Position numbers and translations under genes: made by a program
Part shown: positions 47,201 to 58,612 of the stretch, in pieces
Layout of the letters: the number at the start of each line of letters is the position of its first letter
How positions within the stretch are numbered: the first letter of the stretch is position 1
Notes under the pieces: generated by a model
Told to the model about the DNA's origin: nothing
Databases searched by the model: none
Seen by the model: the letters and a program-made list of their open reading frames with translations, nothing else
NCBI GenBank assembly: GCA_014925825.1
Contig: JACGCK010000022.1
Location: forward strand, 62,001-126,000
From: Pholiota molesta
Taxonomy: Eukaryota; Basidiomycota; Agaricomycetes; Agaricales; Strophariaceae
Length of the DNA stretch: 64,000 nucleotides
Reading direction: 5' to 3'

Positions 47201-48030
47201 AACGATCTTCTGTGGGAGGTCTGGTGTTCCATCGAGCCGAATGCAGTCCCTCTGCCTCGCCACCAGGTTATCGCGCTCCAATATGGTCGTGGGCATCCGT
47301 TGACGCGGCATTGGACTTCTCATACGCACGGCGGGCTATGAAGCAGAGATCATAACATCCGAGGTAACTCTGAAAACAGCACATTATTTTTCGGTGAAGT
47401 TACCGGATGGGAGATTGACAATGAGAGTGAAGATGCATTCGCGAATGCGCGACGGGTGGAAATGCGCGTTTATACAGCGGAAAGGGATATTCGAGAGATA
47501 TGGAAATGCAACACAATGGTCTTGGAGTCCTCCCGTGGGGAACTGTTTCGAGCCTGGAATGTTTTCGATAGGCGGGGCCACTGATGATGAAGAGCGGTCA
47601 GGAATAGGATATATCACGTTTGATTGCCTCGAAGGAACAGAACAAGATTGTCAGCAGGACTTCGATGTCATTATTTTGCGTGAAGGCAGAAATAGGAAAA
47701 TTTGAGATCCTAAGATAGGTTGGATGCAAGATCTCATCGTGCTGCGAATTGACGGCGAAGTGGACCAATAGAGGAGGGTGGCGAAGTTCGAGCTCAACAG
47801 GGTTTTCAATGGCTGGATTGGTTTGATGCTATGCCACTTAAAACGATCACTTTAATCCGAAATTTAATATTTTGAATTGACTAAATTCGAACAGTCTTGT
47901 CTCGGGCGATCTGTCGTTTTGCGTAAGGTTCATAAGAGACATACTGCTTGAGTATGAGTATTAAAAAGAGATACTAGGCAATCCTAACAATACAAGTTCA
48001 GTAACATGGAAGGTCTGATTCTGATGACAT
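44233..48030. other. Gene-poor stretch of about 3.8 kb
   Basis: Between the F-box/LRR gene and the F-box/WD40 gene. Minus-strand ORF 45091-45369 (a Cys/Pro-containing reading) and the plus-strand fragment at 47300-47705 are the only stretches with gene-like composition. The rest is interrupted in all frames. No transposon hallmark is visible. Confidence 0.4.
47300..47705 (+). pseudogene. Unidentified open fragment, possible partial gene
   Basis: The plus strand reads GIGLLIRTAGYEAEIITSE and then a stretch rich in charged and aromatic residues up to a stop at 47703-47705 (WSPPVGNCFEPGMFSIGG, GIGYITFDCLEGTEQD). The composition is that of a folded protein. I do not recognise the family and cannot find a start or upstream exon that joins in frame. 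Confidence 0.3.
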
Positions 48031-51000
48031 TTAATCCTCATCATCTTGAACCAAATCTTCCTCCATCCGCGTCTGTCTATCCAGCTGATATTGATATCCA
48101 ACGAAATTCATCACGCTATAGAAGAATATCATGAGCAACTTTCAAATCTGAACCCGTTGACATGGCACAAGACTCACTAAATTGTTCCATCCGCACATCC
48201 TATCACCACTTCCTCATGGCTGAGCTGCATCGACATAGGGTTCTTCTCTGGTGTAGCCAGCCCAGCGAACTTCGGTGGGAGCTGGCCAAGGAGGCCTTTC
48301 ACACCTGCAGTAGATCCCAGTGAGGTTTCCGCCAGTGCGCCCCAGGCACCTGACAAGGGCACGACATCTCTGTCGATATCAACAGACGGAACCGGCGGCG
48401 CCATCTGCGTAATAAAGTTCAGATCATCCTCTTCATCCGCATTTTCACTAATCTGCGCAGGCAGTGCCTTTTCCTTGTCCTGGTGCGTCGACATAAATAT
48501 CTGTGATCCGCCGAGATTAGCCTTGCAATCCTTCTAGCAGCAGATAAACAAGACCTACACGCCGATCCGCTCCAGCACGCGAGCTGAAACGCGTAGCCGT
48601 AACAACGCGTCTTTTCTTTGGGTCCACGCGCCAACAGCCACATCGGGTGTTCGACAATAGCCACCAATTTCGGTGGGGCGGTCAAGATAGCCGCACGCCC
48701 AAAGCGAACGGAGAACCCGTCAGGCGCAGGCGTTCCTTCTCTTGGTGAAGGACTCAGCGGTGTCGTAGGCGTTCTCGTTCCGCTCAAGCTGAACCGCGAT
48801 TTGTTCAATGCGTTGGGTACGTTCCCAGGCGAAGGCGCTGCGAGCGAGATTCGGCGCTGTGAAGTGGAGATGCTGTTCGAAGTAGTCGAGCGGCCCATAA
48901 CAGAGCCTGTTCGTATACGTGGAGGTCCTTGACTGGTGCTCATAGACACAGGCGAGTCCGCAGTGAGCGTAGCTGAGGCAATGGGTGTTGTGTCGCCTTC
49001 TTGCCACTGGAGATGCAAAATGACAGATTTTGTTGCACACTGCAAGTCGTTGCAAATCAGGTCAAATAGTTAAGATAACGTTCCAAAATTGAACATACTG
49101 TCATCTGTGTACCCTTGGCCGCAAACCATCTATGACGTAGGCAAGTCAGAATATGCGACACTTGGAAGGGGAACACATACTGGAGCATATTATTAGGGCA
49201 GTCCAACATTGAACATTTGGCGTTCAAAACCGGGTCTCCAGCTCCAAGCTCCGCCAACTTGAACTGAGACATCATTTCACGGCGTTCTGTCCGATTTACA
49301 TCAACTTCATAACAAGAATGGCGAAGACCGAATTCACTCACTGATAGAAAACACCCTAACAATTCCGTCGATAGTCACACCGACGACCCTCTCGCCCTCG
49401 TCGGAGGCACCACTTCCTCCATCGCCTGCAATTAATTGCACACCGATATTGATCGTTGTCTGTTGGCCAAACCGCACAATCTTCGTGCCAGCACGCCAGT
49501 CCCAGCATACAAGCGCTTTATCAGCGCCAGCTGAAACCAAGTTCTTTGACGAAAGGGCACAGCGCGGATGCCATTGAGATGACCAGCTAATTGTTGCAGA
49601 GGTGTAAATGTGACCGAGGAGAAAAGGTGGACACGGCTGGAGTTAATTTCAAAAAATAGAATGAATAAGAAAGGAATCAAATGAGCACAGGACTTAAAGA
49701 CGCACCCAACATCGTGGAAACCGACCACGAAAACCTCTACCAGAATCGAAGTTCGTCAGTTACAAAAGTTGAATAGATCAAACCATCACACGCACCTTCC
49801 TCGGCCAAGAAGTCAACACAGCTGACTGGTTCTTTACTTGCAGACATTTCTTCATTTCTCCAGTTTCAATATCCCAGAACCGGATAGTCTCGTCATAACT
49901 ACCACTGATCAGTCTCTTTCCGCGTAACAGAAGCGTCGTGCAAAAGTTGGTGTGTCCGTTGAGGAACCTGATGGACTGTGGAAGGGCGTGACGGAAGTTA
50001 GACTCTCGGTGGTGGAGAGAACGATACAGAGGTTCCCTAAGGAAAGAGGTCAAACGAGTCAATCATGAGGGTTAAGCAAGGGCATACCATCCTTCGGCTT
50101 CGCTGGAGGGATAACCGGAGATGGGTCGTTGGCAGTTATTCTCAGACAATGATACTGCCATAAAGCGGGATGATGCACTATCTGTTGCCATTTTCGTGAG
50201 ACCTGGGCCAAGGGAACACAACGATTAGAAATGCATATTGATATCGTATAGCACAACGCACGGGTTCATAGCAAGCAACTCGCGGACGGATAGATGTTTG
50301 AGAATTCGGAATGAAGGTCAGGAGACACATTGCCGAGGACATCGAATGTGGATTTGGCGTATTTTTCGAGGAGTAGGATTTGGAGACGAATGTCTCCCGG
50401 AAGGCAGGCTATCAAAGAAAAGAAAAGTTAACAACAATCGACGGAGCACAAGCAAAATAAAAACCCCACAATCTAAGATAATAGCAATTCTAGCAAGGTT
50501 TTATTTAGCAACAAGCACGAAGACGAAAAGATAGACTTACAGTCTCATCCGTTCTTCCCTCTTCAACCCTCTGAGGGCCTTCCTTACCTCTAACTCGCTG
50601 AATTGCCCATTACCATCACCGCGGATGGCCTTTGCCAGATCCCCAGCATCATCAAATTCCTCGTCGTCACGATAACCACTCCAATAGCCTTTCCTCTTTT
50701 TCCCGCCACAGACGCATAGGCCATCGATATCCGCTCCTAGTAATTGATGGACCTGAGCCGCAGAGACAGAGGAAGGTGACGCCTCTCTCATAGCGCGCAC
50801 TTGTGCCTGGAGCGCATGTAGTTGGGCGGCTGTTGACGCCTGTGCGCGCTCCAGCAGACGCTTGTAATGCAGAATCTTTCGGGTATGCATGTTGAGAACA
50901 CCCTGCAGAGCGGTGTCCATGTCCTCGTCGACGTCGCCATCGTTTATGTCAGTGACCATCTCCACTGACATGTCGTCGCCATCCCAGAATGCATTTCCAA

Positions 51001-51809
51001 GCCCGTCATCTGTAGCTACCGCTGTGCCCGTTCCATTGCTTTGCACCCTGCTGCTGGCTGGCGGAGAGAAAACACCGTCATTGCCTTTCGACGGTGTCCT
51101 CTCGACCTTCTTTGGGGTTGTTTTCGGGGTAGCTGATGACTGCTTTGATGGGCTCGCTTGCAAGGAGAACTTCGGAGGCGTGGATTGTGGGTCATTTGTG
51201 ATTTTATTTTTGCTTGTGGACTTGGAGTTGTCAGACTAATCGAAGGCGAGGACGAAAGAAGGAATGGGAAGAAGGTGATTTTGAGACAGAGTCGGACGAT
51301 GGCTGTCTTCGCGAGGGAGTCATGGACGTAATGCGCGATCGAATGCGGGTAGGCGACGTGTCTGGTCCCTGAGCTGTTGGGGTCTTAGCGGCGGGGGAGG
51401 ACATGAACAAGGACGTGGTACGATTCGACCGCATCGATCCTGAAATCGAGGGCGCCCCTGCCAGCTTTGGAGGGGGGCCAGGGGTGGACGAGGTCGGATC
51501 GAAGCGGGGAAAGTTCTGCACCGGTGCGGATATGCGCCTGCTGTTGCCACCGAGGGAGGGTATGGAACTCGACAGTCGTTTCGCGCTCACAGAGGGCACA
51601 GGAACGGGTGTTCCGTTAGGGGGTCGGTGAGAGGGGGTGGGCATCTTATTGCTGGTGCGAACGGTCGTACTTCCACTGGCAAGAGACACGAGAGACGCGT
51701 TGGACGACGCCCTAGGCTTGGATATGCCTGTCGACGACATGGAAGATCCCAACGTGGACGAGCGCCTGGAGAAACGCGTCGAGGATTCCGAGGGGACTTG
51801 AGAGGCCAT
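48031..51809 (-). CDS. F-box and WD40-repeat protein (SCF substrate receptor)
   Basis: Proposed as one gene starting [18 protein letters not shown] at 51809. The first about 400 residues are Ser/Thr/Pro-rich and end in a coiled coil ([20 protein letters not shown]) and an acidic/basic segment ([18 protein letters not shown]). Next come [18 protein letters not shown] and an F-box-like helix set ([30 protein letters not shown]), then WD40 blades: [67 protein letters not shown] and [14 protein letters not shown]. The C-terminus is CADGTI, then [12 protein letters not shown], ending VQDDED at 48031. This is the layout of SCF receptors such as Met30/Pof1. Frame changes occur near 51235-51245, 50300-50320 and elsewhere, so the join between the Ser-rich part and the F-box is inferred from order and strand. 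Confidence 0.75.
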
Positions 51810-52466
51810 TGAAACGCGGTTTAATGGTATTCTATGCTTTTCTACGAGTGTTTCGGGCTTCGATCCAGACTAAAGTGATAGAAAGGACAGGACTTCGGGG
51901 TTTCTGTCAAAGGTACAATCAGCCTAGACAATATGAAGCTCAACCAAAAGATGACTGACGATGTTACACAACACGAGTTAATCCAAAAAAGGTTCCAGAT
52001 GGCCACGTATCGACCGTGGCGTTATTCAAGAAATGAGGAAGACTGAGGACATGAGAGGAGATAACAAGGTGGTTGTCACTGTAACCAGTAACAGTCAACA
52101 CACTTATTTAGACAATCGTAATGGACGATCCAAACACGCCCTAACTACTCTACTAATGCCGCTATTAAGTAGGTCATAGCCCCCCAAATTTAAGTTTCCC
52201 CGCATAGGCATAGCCAACCCCCGTATACATAGAGTACTGCCGCCCCCGCGTCTTATCTCACTTATTGTGGTTGCGAGTATGATCTATTTCACCAACACAT
52301 TGCCTGCGAAGCAATTTGAATAGGGAGAAATCTAAGATATTATAGGAAAAAATTAGGATAGTGAAAAAAGATCAATGAAACTACGGTTGGGTCTCAAACG
52401 CGTGAGCCCTTGAATTGGGAGAAAGACGTCAACTTGAAGTAAGCTTTGGCTCCACTTGCGAACGAG
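51810..52466. other. Intergenic region
   Basis: Between the F-box/WD40 gene and the first F-box twin, both minus. It should hold the F-box/WD40 promoter and the 3' flank of the twin. The right end (about 52390-52466) resembles the 3' flank of the second twin (about 54565-54637), sharing CAAACGCGTGAGCCC-like and TTGCGAACGAG words. No gene. Confidence 0.5.
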
Positions 52467-54110
52467 TTAAACTTTAAGCGGCATCATGCCTATTCGATGC
52501 ATTTGGTCTGCTCTGGCACTGATGAACCGATTGAGAGACCGCCTTGTCTCCTCCAGAGCTTGCTTCTTTACTGGGTCTTCGGAATTACTGCCACTGCCAT
52601 TAATAACATATGTCTGAAGCTTGGGAAATATCTTGTCCAAGTAGTAGGCAAATTGGCCAGGGTCCTCCAACCGAGATATAGTTAAATAGAGGGAACAGAG
52701 ATTGTGTGAAAGCAAAGGGACTTGCGCTGGAGGCGGTAAAAGATGGGCATCTAATGCCAGACAGAGTACCCTAAGGTTAGGAAGTCCCCGCGCAATATCG
52801 ATCAACGAGCTGAAATTGGTTTGCGCCGGTAATTGTGCGATGAGAATGAGAGAAGTGAGAGAAGGGAATGAGGTGATTATCTTGTGAATGTCGGCATTTG
52901 TGATCGTTGGGAAAATGGGGAACGCTATCCGTAATCGCGTCAATTTGAGGAGACTCAAATCTGGAATATCTGATAACGAAAGCGTCGGCCATTCCGGTTT
53001 TGGCTTCCGCACATTGAAGGTAGGACTTTCAATATTCAAAGATTTCAACCCTGGTGACGTCTTCAAGCAGAGGGTTTTGAAGAATTGGACCCAAGGCATG
53101 GCAGCGATAACCTTCCATCCATCATCTGGTACCTGGGGAAATTTTAGCCGTAGTTCATCGAGGTGTTCGAATTTGCCTATGTCGAGAAGGTGGATAATTT
53201 TCGATAGCTGACTCGGCTGTGAATAAATCCAAAGATTATTGAGTGCCGGGAAGACGGGAGAATTTGACAAGGTCAGGTTCTCGATTGATGTGTCAAGAGA
53301 GATGGAAAGGACGAGTTTGGTGAGATATTGAAATTTGGAGATGGTTTGAAAAAAGTTAGAATTCAAGGTCGTTGGGCCCCTGGATGAATTGTAAAGCACC
53401 AAGTATTTAAGGTTCGATAGTTGGGTTATCGCCTTTAGACAAGAATCAGGGAGGATCAGATCCAATTTGAGATATCGTAAAGATCCCTTCCTTGAGTTAG
53501 CGGAAATGTGAACCAAAGTCCAGATGTCGACAGGAGGTGTTTCGGTGACTGAGGGACGGCAACAAAGAGCAAGAAGGGAATTGCCAGTACCGACAACATA
53601 TTGTAGCTCCGGATAGGATACCGTGGTGGAAAGATATAGAAGGGATGGTAGAAGTGCGCGGGTTTGTCGTGCTTGCATGAGTTGAATGTAAGCAGAAGTT
53701 CCAACGCGATCTTTTCCCTGGCATTTGTAATACCGCACTCTGTTGGCGTACTTTTCGAAACGAGCAAGTTGAGGACCTGACAATGGTCCATCCTATAGTT
53801 TGATCAGTCAGACAAATTCAGACAATTAGGAACCAAGGCATCGACGTACGAAATATGTCCCTCGAAAGCCCGGTAGTATCTTGAACAAAGGCGTCAGGTC
53901 GTCTAATGCCATCCAAAGTGCATCCAAGGCGTGTCGGCTGAGCATATGACACGTTAACGCGAGAGAATGTAGGGTGTGTGCGGAACTGGCGCCCAGGACC
54001 GGCGGGAGCAACAGCTCGAATTCCTTCATTTCCGAATCCCGCTCGTCATGTTGTGTGATTTGTTGAATTATTTCGCGGATGACGATTCCATTCCTTAGTG
54101 CGCGGTGCAT
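52467..54110 (-). CDS. F-box-type protein with leucine-rich C-terminal domain, twin 1
   Basis: Two exons, 54110-53850 (87 codons) and 53792-52467, joined by a 57-bp GT-AG intron in phase 0 to give about 528 residues. The first exon reads HTLHSLALTCHMLSRHALDALW and then MALDDLTPLFKILPG, the degenerate F-box-like start seen in many Agaricomycete proteins. The second contains loosely repeated leucine-rich units (LRYLKLDLILPDSCLKAITQ, LSNLKYLVLYN, FPSLTSLILIAQLP, LPNLRVLCLALDAHLLPP). Likely an SCF substrate adaptor; target unknown. The frame is intact throughout. Twin 2 lies 2.2 kb upstream in the same orientation with identical exon 1 length and intron position. The C-terminus ends MHRIGMMPLKV and differs from twin 2. 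Confidence 0.8.
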
Positions 54111-54637
54111 AATATCGAAATCAAAGCGGCTTGAGAAAAAAGATAGGCGCCAAGGGTATTTAGGCTCTTACAGCCCTGTGCATAACGTAAAAATAACAGT
54201 GAGCGCGTAGCGCGACGCGATGAATACTTTGGCGCAGTCATGTGATGCTTTCCCACGGCCAAATGAGTAGTTTGAGAGGAGTCTGACGACGGCTCACCGC
54301 TCACCGCTCACCGCTCTCGACGCAATCTCTCGACGGCTAGCCTGAGATATTCCAATGATCACTTGATGTTCACTAGCACTGGGCATGCATTGGTTTAAAC
54401 ATATTCATAAGAAGTAGCGGTTTATGTAGGTGCTCAGCGGTTGATGGCCAGCCGATCAACCCAAGATCAACCTGGATTCACTAGTAGGACATATGTAACC
54501 CGAAAAGATTAGTGTCCGAATTGAATGAGATGCGGATAAGGAAGTAAATGATCAGTAAAGCTCACATCGCCTCAAAACGCGTGAGCCCATCGTCTGAAGG
54601 AGATGAAGCACTTTGGAAGCACTCACCATCAAGGAAG
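54111..54637. other. Intergenic region between the F-box twins
   Basis: Promoter side of twin 1 and 3' side of twin 2. It includes a short tandem repeat (CTCACCG)x3 at about 54294-54315 and a copy of the 3'-flank words shared with twin 1. No gene. Confidence 0.5.
54294..54315. repeat. Short tandem heptamer repeat (CTCACCG)n
   Basis: GGCTCACCGCTCACCGCTCACCGCTC contains three consecutive copies of CTCACCG in the upstream region of F-box twin 1. It may be a simple repeat or a clustered factor-binding site. Confidence 0.8.
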
Positions 54638-56312
54638 TCAACTAAGGGTCAGCTTCGCTTGCGAACGAGAAAGACGCAGACGCGGGTCTGTGCTTATTAA
54701 CTGACGCGTTTGGAGTGCTTGAGCACGGGAGAATTGAGCGAGACACTGCTTCACCTCCTCCAGAGCTCGCTTCTGGACAGGGTCTTCAGAACCGCTGCCA
54801 CTCCCGTAAATATCGAATGTTTGAAGCTTGTGAAATATTCTATCCAGGTAAAAAGCGAATTGGCGGGGATCCTGCAGTCGAGATACGACCAACTTGAGGC
54901 TGCATAGACGGTGTGAAAGCAAAGGAATCTGTGATTCTGGCGGCAAAGAATGGGCATTCAATCCCAGAGAGAGCTCACGGAGATTAGGAAGCCCTTTTGC
55001 AATGGCAATCATCGACATAAAATCGGTTTGCCATGGTAATCGTGTAACGAGGTCAAGTGAGATAAGAGAAGGAAATGAAGAAACCATCTTGTAAATGTCG
55101 GCGTTCGAGATTGTTGTAAAGATAGGAAATGCTATCCGTAGTCGCGTCAATTTGAGGAGACAAAAATCTGGAACATCCGCCAGCGAGAACATCGGCCATT
55201 CTGCTATTGGTTTCTCCGCATTGAAAGGGGAACAACTGTCTACGACCAAAGATTTGAACCGTGGTGACGTCTTCAAACGGAGTATTTTGAAAAAGTGTAT
55301 CCAAGGCATGGTAACGATATCCTTCCATCCGTCGTCTGGCAAGGGAGGAAAGTTTAGCCACAACGTATCGAGGCGTTCAAATTTGCCCATGTCGAGAAAT
55401 CGAATGATCCTTGATAGCTGAGTCGGATGTAACGAAATCCAAAGATTATTGAGTACTGGGAAGGCTGGCAAATTCGATGCGGGGAGATTCTCAGTTGATA
55501 GAGAGAGAGAACCAGAAAGGACAAGTTTGGTGAGGCATTCGAACTTGGAGATCGTTTGTAAAAATTCAAAATCCAAAGTCATTGGTCGTTCGGCTGGATT
55601 GTAAAGCGCCAGATATTTCAGGTTCGATAGTTGGATTATCGACCTTATGTGATAATCAGAGAGGAAGAGATTTAGTTTGAGATAGCGCAGAGTTGGCTTT
55701 TTTGACGTTGTGCAAGTATGAATCAAATTCCAAATGTCGATAGGGGATGTCTCAGTGATTGGAGGACTGCAACAGAGCGCAAGAAGGGAGCTGCCCGAGA
55801 GATATTGTAACGCGGGATAGGATGCTGTGGTGGAAAGATATAGAAGGGATGGTAGAAGTGTGCGGGTATGGCGTGCTTGCATGAGTTGGACGTAAGCAGA
55901 AGTTCCAATGCGATCTTTTCCATGGCATTTGTAAAACCGCACTCTGTTGGCGTACTCTTCGAAGCGAGCAAGTTGAGGACCTGACAATGGTCCATCCTAT
56001 AACTTGATCAGTCAGACACAGGCAGACAACTAGAACTATGCATCAACGTACAAAACGGTTCCCTCGAAAGCTCGGTAGTATCTTTAACAAAGGCGTCAAG
56101 TCATCTAATGCCATCCACAGTGCATCCAAGGCATGTCGACTAAGGATATGACACGTTAAAGCCAGGGCGTATAGAGTGTGTGCTGAACTGGAGCCCAGGA
56201 CCGACGGGACCAACAGACCAAGTTCTTGCATTTCCATGTCCAGCTCATCATGTCGTATAATCTGTTGAATTATCTCGAGGATGATAACCCCGTTCATTAA
56301 TGCGCGGTGCAT
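54638..56312 (-). CDS. F-box-type protein with leucine-rich C-terminal domain, twin 2
   Basis: Exons 56312-56052 (87 codons) and 55996-54638 give about 540 residues with an intact frame. It is clearly related to twin 1: both second exons start DGPLSGPQLARFE and continue YANRVR, SLLYLSTTASYPALQY or close variants, and share the leucine-rich blocks. The two copies differ at many positions and most at the C-terminus (here SRSQAKLTLS after an extra Arg/Gln-rich segment), so the duplication is old enough for divergence but recent enough to keep synteny and the intron. Function inferred as for twin 1. Confidence 0.8.
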
Positions 56313-56606
56313 AATGTCGAAGTCGAGGGACTCAAAAAGCTACGCAGATGGAAGGTGCAAAGCTGTGCAAAGGTTATTCAGGCCATAAGTACATTGAACT
56401 TCAATGAATGTACGTAGATCTGGCTCACTGGATTCTTTGAGGGTCCCTATTGTCGAAAATATAAGTGAAGTTGGAGACATTCGGGAATTTACGGACACCA
56501 GTCAGAAAAACGATGCATAGGAGTTGTATAGGAGAATGTTGACCCGTATCTCGAGCAAACCCAGCACTTACACTACTAATAATTTTAATACTTTATCACA
56601 TCACAT
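56313..56606. other. Short intergenic region
   Basis: Between F-box twin 2 (-) and the tRNA gene (+). It should include the twin 2 promoter. No other feature seen. Confidence 0.5.
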
Positions 56607-56688
56607 GGCCGTGTGGCGAAATGGCATCGCGTCTGACTACGACTCAACGCGAATCAGGAGATTGCAGGTTCGACCCCTGTCTCGGTCA
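56607..56688 (+). tRNA. tRNA-Arg(ACG) with a 10-nt intron
   Basis: The cloverleaf can be drawn: acceptor 5' GGCCGTG against CTCGGTC with A discriminator (one T-T mismatch and one G-T pair), a D arm TGGCGAAATGGCA, anticodon stem TCTGA/TCAGG, loop CTACGAA with anticodon ACG at 56639-56641, and T arm GCAGG-TTCGACC-CCTGT. A 10-nt intron (56643-56652) follows position 37, the canonical site. A run TTTTT directly after it (56691 onward) serves as the polymerase III stop. The mature tRNA is 72 nt plus CCA; A34 would be edited to inosine to read CGU/CGC/CGA. Confidence 0.9.
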
Positions 56689-56895
56689 TCTTTTTACTCT
56701 ATTTTATTTTTTCCATATTTTGTATTTCAGACTTTCTAAGTACCTGTGCCACTGCTTGACTCAATTAACTTGCTTGAGCCTTTCAACAATCTCGTTCAAA
56801 ATTGGTGATAACTTTGCAGGAAAATTTTCTCATATAAACAGCTAAATTGTATGATAAATCCATTATAATCCGATTCTTTAGCATCCATTGTACAA

Positions 56896-58223
56896 TTAGC
56901 CCTTCCAAAAATTGTCATATGAAGCGCTGGCATTGACGCCCTGGAGAGATACTCTCGTTACCAAACATATCATATATTTGGGATAGGTAGGGACTCACCA
57001 TTGTAATATAAGCGACGAGGCCTTGAGAGAGCACTCCACCGAGCAGATGGACCTTAAAGACTGGGTTATACTTTCCCTCGGGGCCATGGCTATCTTGGAA
57101 AATGTTCAATGAATCTTGGGAGTTGCGCGTGCGGCCACGAATATCTTTGATTGGGTTGGTGACATAGGGATACATCTTGTCGATGACCATATTCAGATCC
57201 TCGTCGAAGAACCATTGGCCGGTGTGTGCGAGACGGCCAGCCTTGAACGTATTGTTCTCGGGAATTACCGACCATTCGGGGAAGACTTTGGTGTGGATGT
57301 GGGTTGCGCGACCGGTATAGTAACCAGGATAGATGCCTAAGATTGTAAGTCAATGGGGTGTTAAAGCAACTGTGATGGCGGGCTTACTAGTAAATTGAAC
57401 AACGCCATTTTTGTCCGTTGGCCATGCTCCTCGGAGCCAAGTTTCTTCAACTATTGTGCGAGGATATGCCGGCAAAAGTCCCCTTCGCACTCCCTCAGTT
57501 GCTGGCCCCACATTAGCGAGGTGGGGGTGGGGGAGCGGGTGACCTATATTTAGACTGAGCACTGAACATAAAACAAGATCCAGCTTTTGGCTGACCTGCA
57601 TAATAGCCAGTAGCATTGGCTTGCCATATATCCACCAGGACATTAGGAAGAGGCTGACATGTCTCCACATCGATGACGCCGATGTCAAGGAGCTACGAAC
57701 AGTGTGTCAGAGCAGATGATAAAGTAAATCAAACATACCAGTAACAAACCATCCTGCAGCTCTGCAATGTTCTGGCGCAATACATGGCCTTCATTGTGAT
57801 AGTAGGGTCCTTCTGTAACCTCAGGAGCGAGAACACATGTATTATTCTGGATGTGCGTATCGGATATCGGGGTACAGTTCATCAGTGTATCGTCGTCATT
57901 AGCTTGGGCATGTGATGACCCTCAATATCAGCGTATCTGTCGGCAGAGAACAACTCCTGCTGTCCTGGAAGATTCGGTATGCCTGCGAGAGCGCGCTGAG
58001 CCCATAATCGTTTTCGAGAGGCTGTGAACGATTCAACTGCTGGCGCGCACTAGCATATCCTATTAGTGAAATGAACCTAACGAATAGAAACAAGGAGAGC
58101 TCGTACATGATAAGCAGCAGCTTGTAAAGCGCGCTGCACCTCTATCTCGTGCTCTGTCTTTGGAGAGTTGTGTGCCAACGACTGATGAATGCACAAAAGT
58201 GCGAGGTAGAACAGGCCGATCAT
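56896..58223 (-). CDS. Secreted intradiol ring-cleavage dioxygenase (protocatechuate/catechol dioxygenase-like)
   Basis: Cleaves catechol-type rings between the two hydroxyls using non-heme Fe(III). The start at 58223 gives a signal peptide MIGLFYLALLCIHQSLAH, then CAP and NRSQPLENDYGLSALSQ-like N-terminal segments. Conserved family blocks are EVTEGPYYHNEGHVLRQNI, CQPLPNVLVDIWQANATGYY, LRGAWPTDKNGVVQFT and GYYTGRATHIHTKVF. The Tyr and the His-x-His of the last block, with an upstream Tyr, are the expected iron ligands. The last exon after an intron reads GVNASASYDNFWKG, stop 56896-56898. About five short introns are needed and no frame break was found. Extracellular members of this family are known in fungi and act on lignin-like or plant phenolics. 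It neighbours two further genes that fit aromatic catabolism. Confidence 0.88.
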
Positions 58224-58612
58224 GGTAGACAGACGATGCGAGGCAATGCGATGGCGCGGCCCTTGAAGTACAGGTTTAAGTAACGTTCATGGACTCGCCG
58301 TGCGCGACGCTCATGGGTTCACATGAGAATCTTGCGAATGTCTAAAAGGGTGTGAAGAAGACCCGTCCGGTAGGACCGCACAGGGCACGTACATGCTCCG
58401 GATCAATATTTAACCTTATTGATCATCATTCTATGTAGGCCACTGGCCAGGCGCCACAGGACTCACCTCGCTATGTCCTTGAATAGTATCCATTTGCAAA
58501 GGACCTCCTCGAATATCACCAAGAAATTTTGATTCTTTAGTTTTCGAATGTGAATATAATTTGGATACTAAATACTACCAAGTCCATAAATTGATTGAAT
58601 ATTAATCAGTAC
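58224..58612. other. Short intergenic region
   Basis: Promoter region of the dioxygenase and 3' flank of the class II aldolase gene. AT-rich, no other feature seen. Confidence 0.5.
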
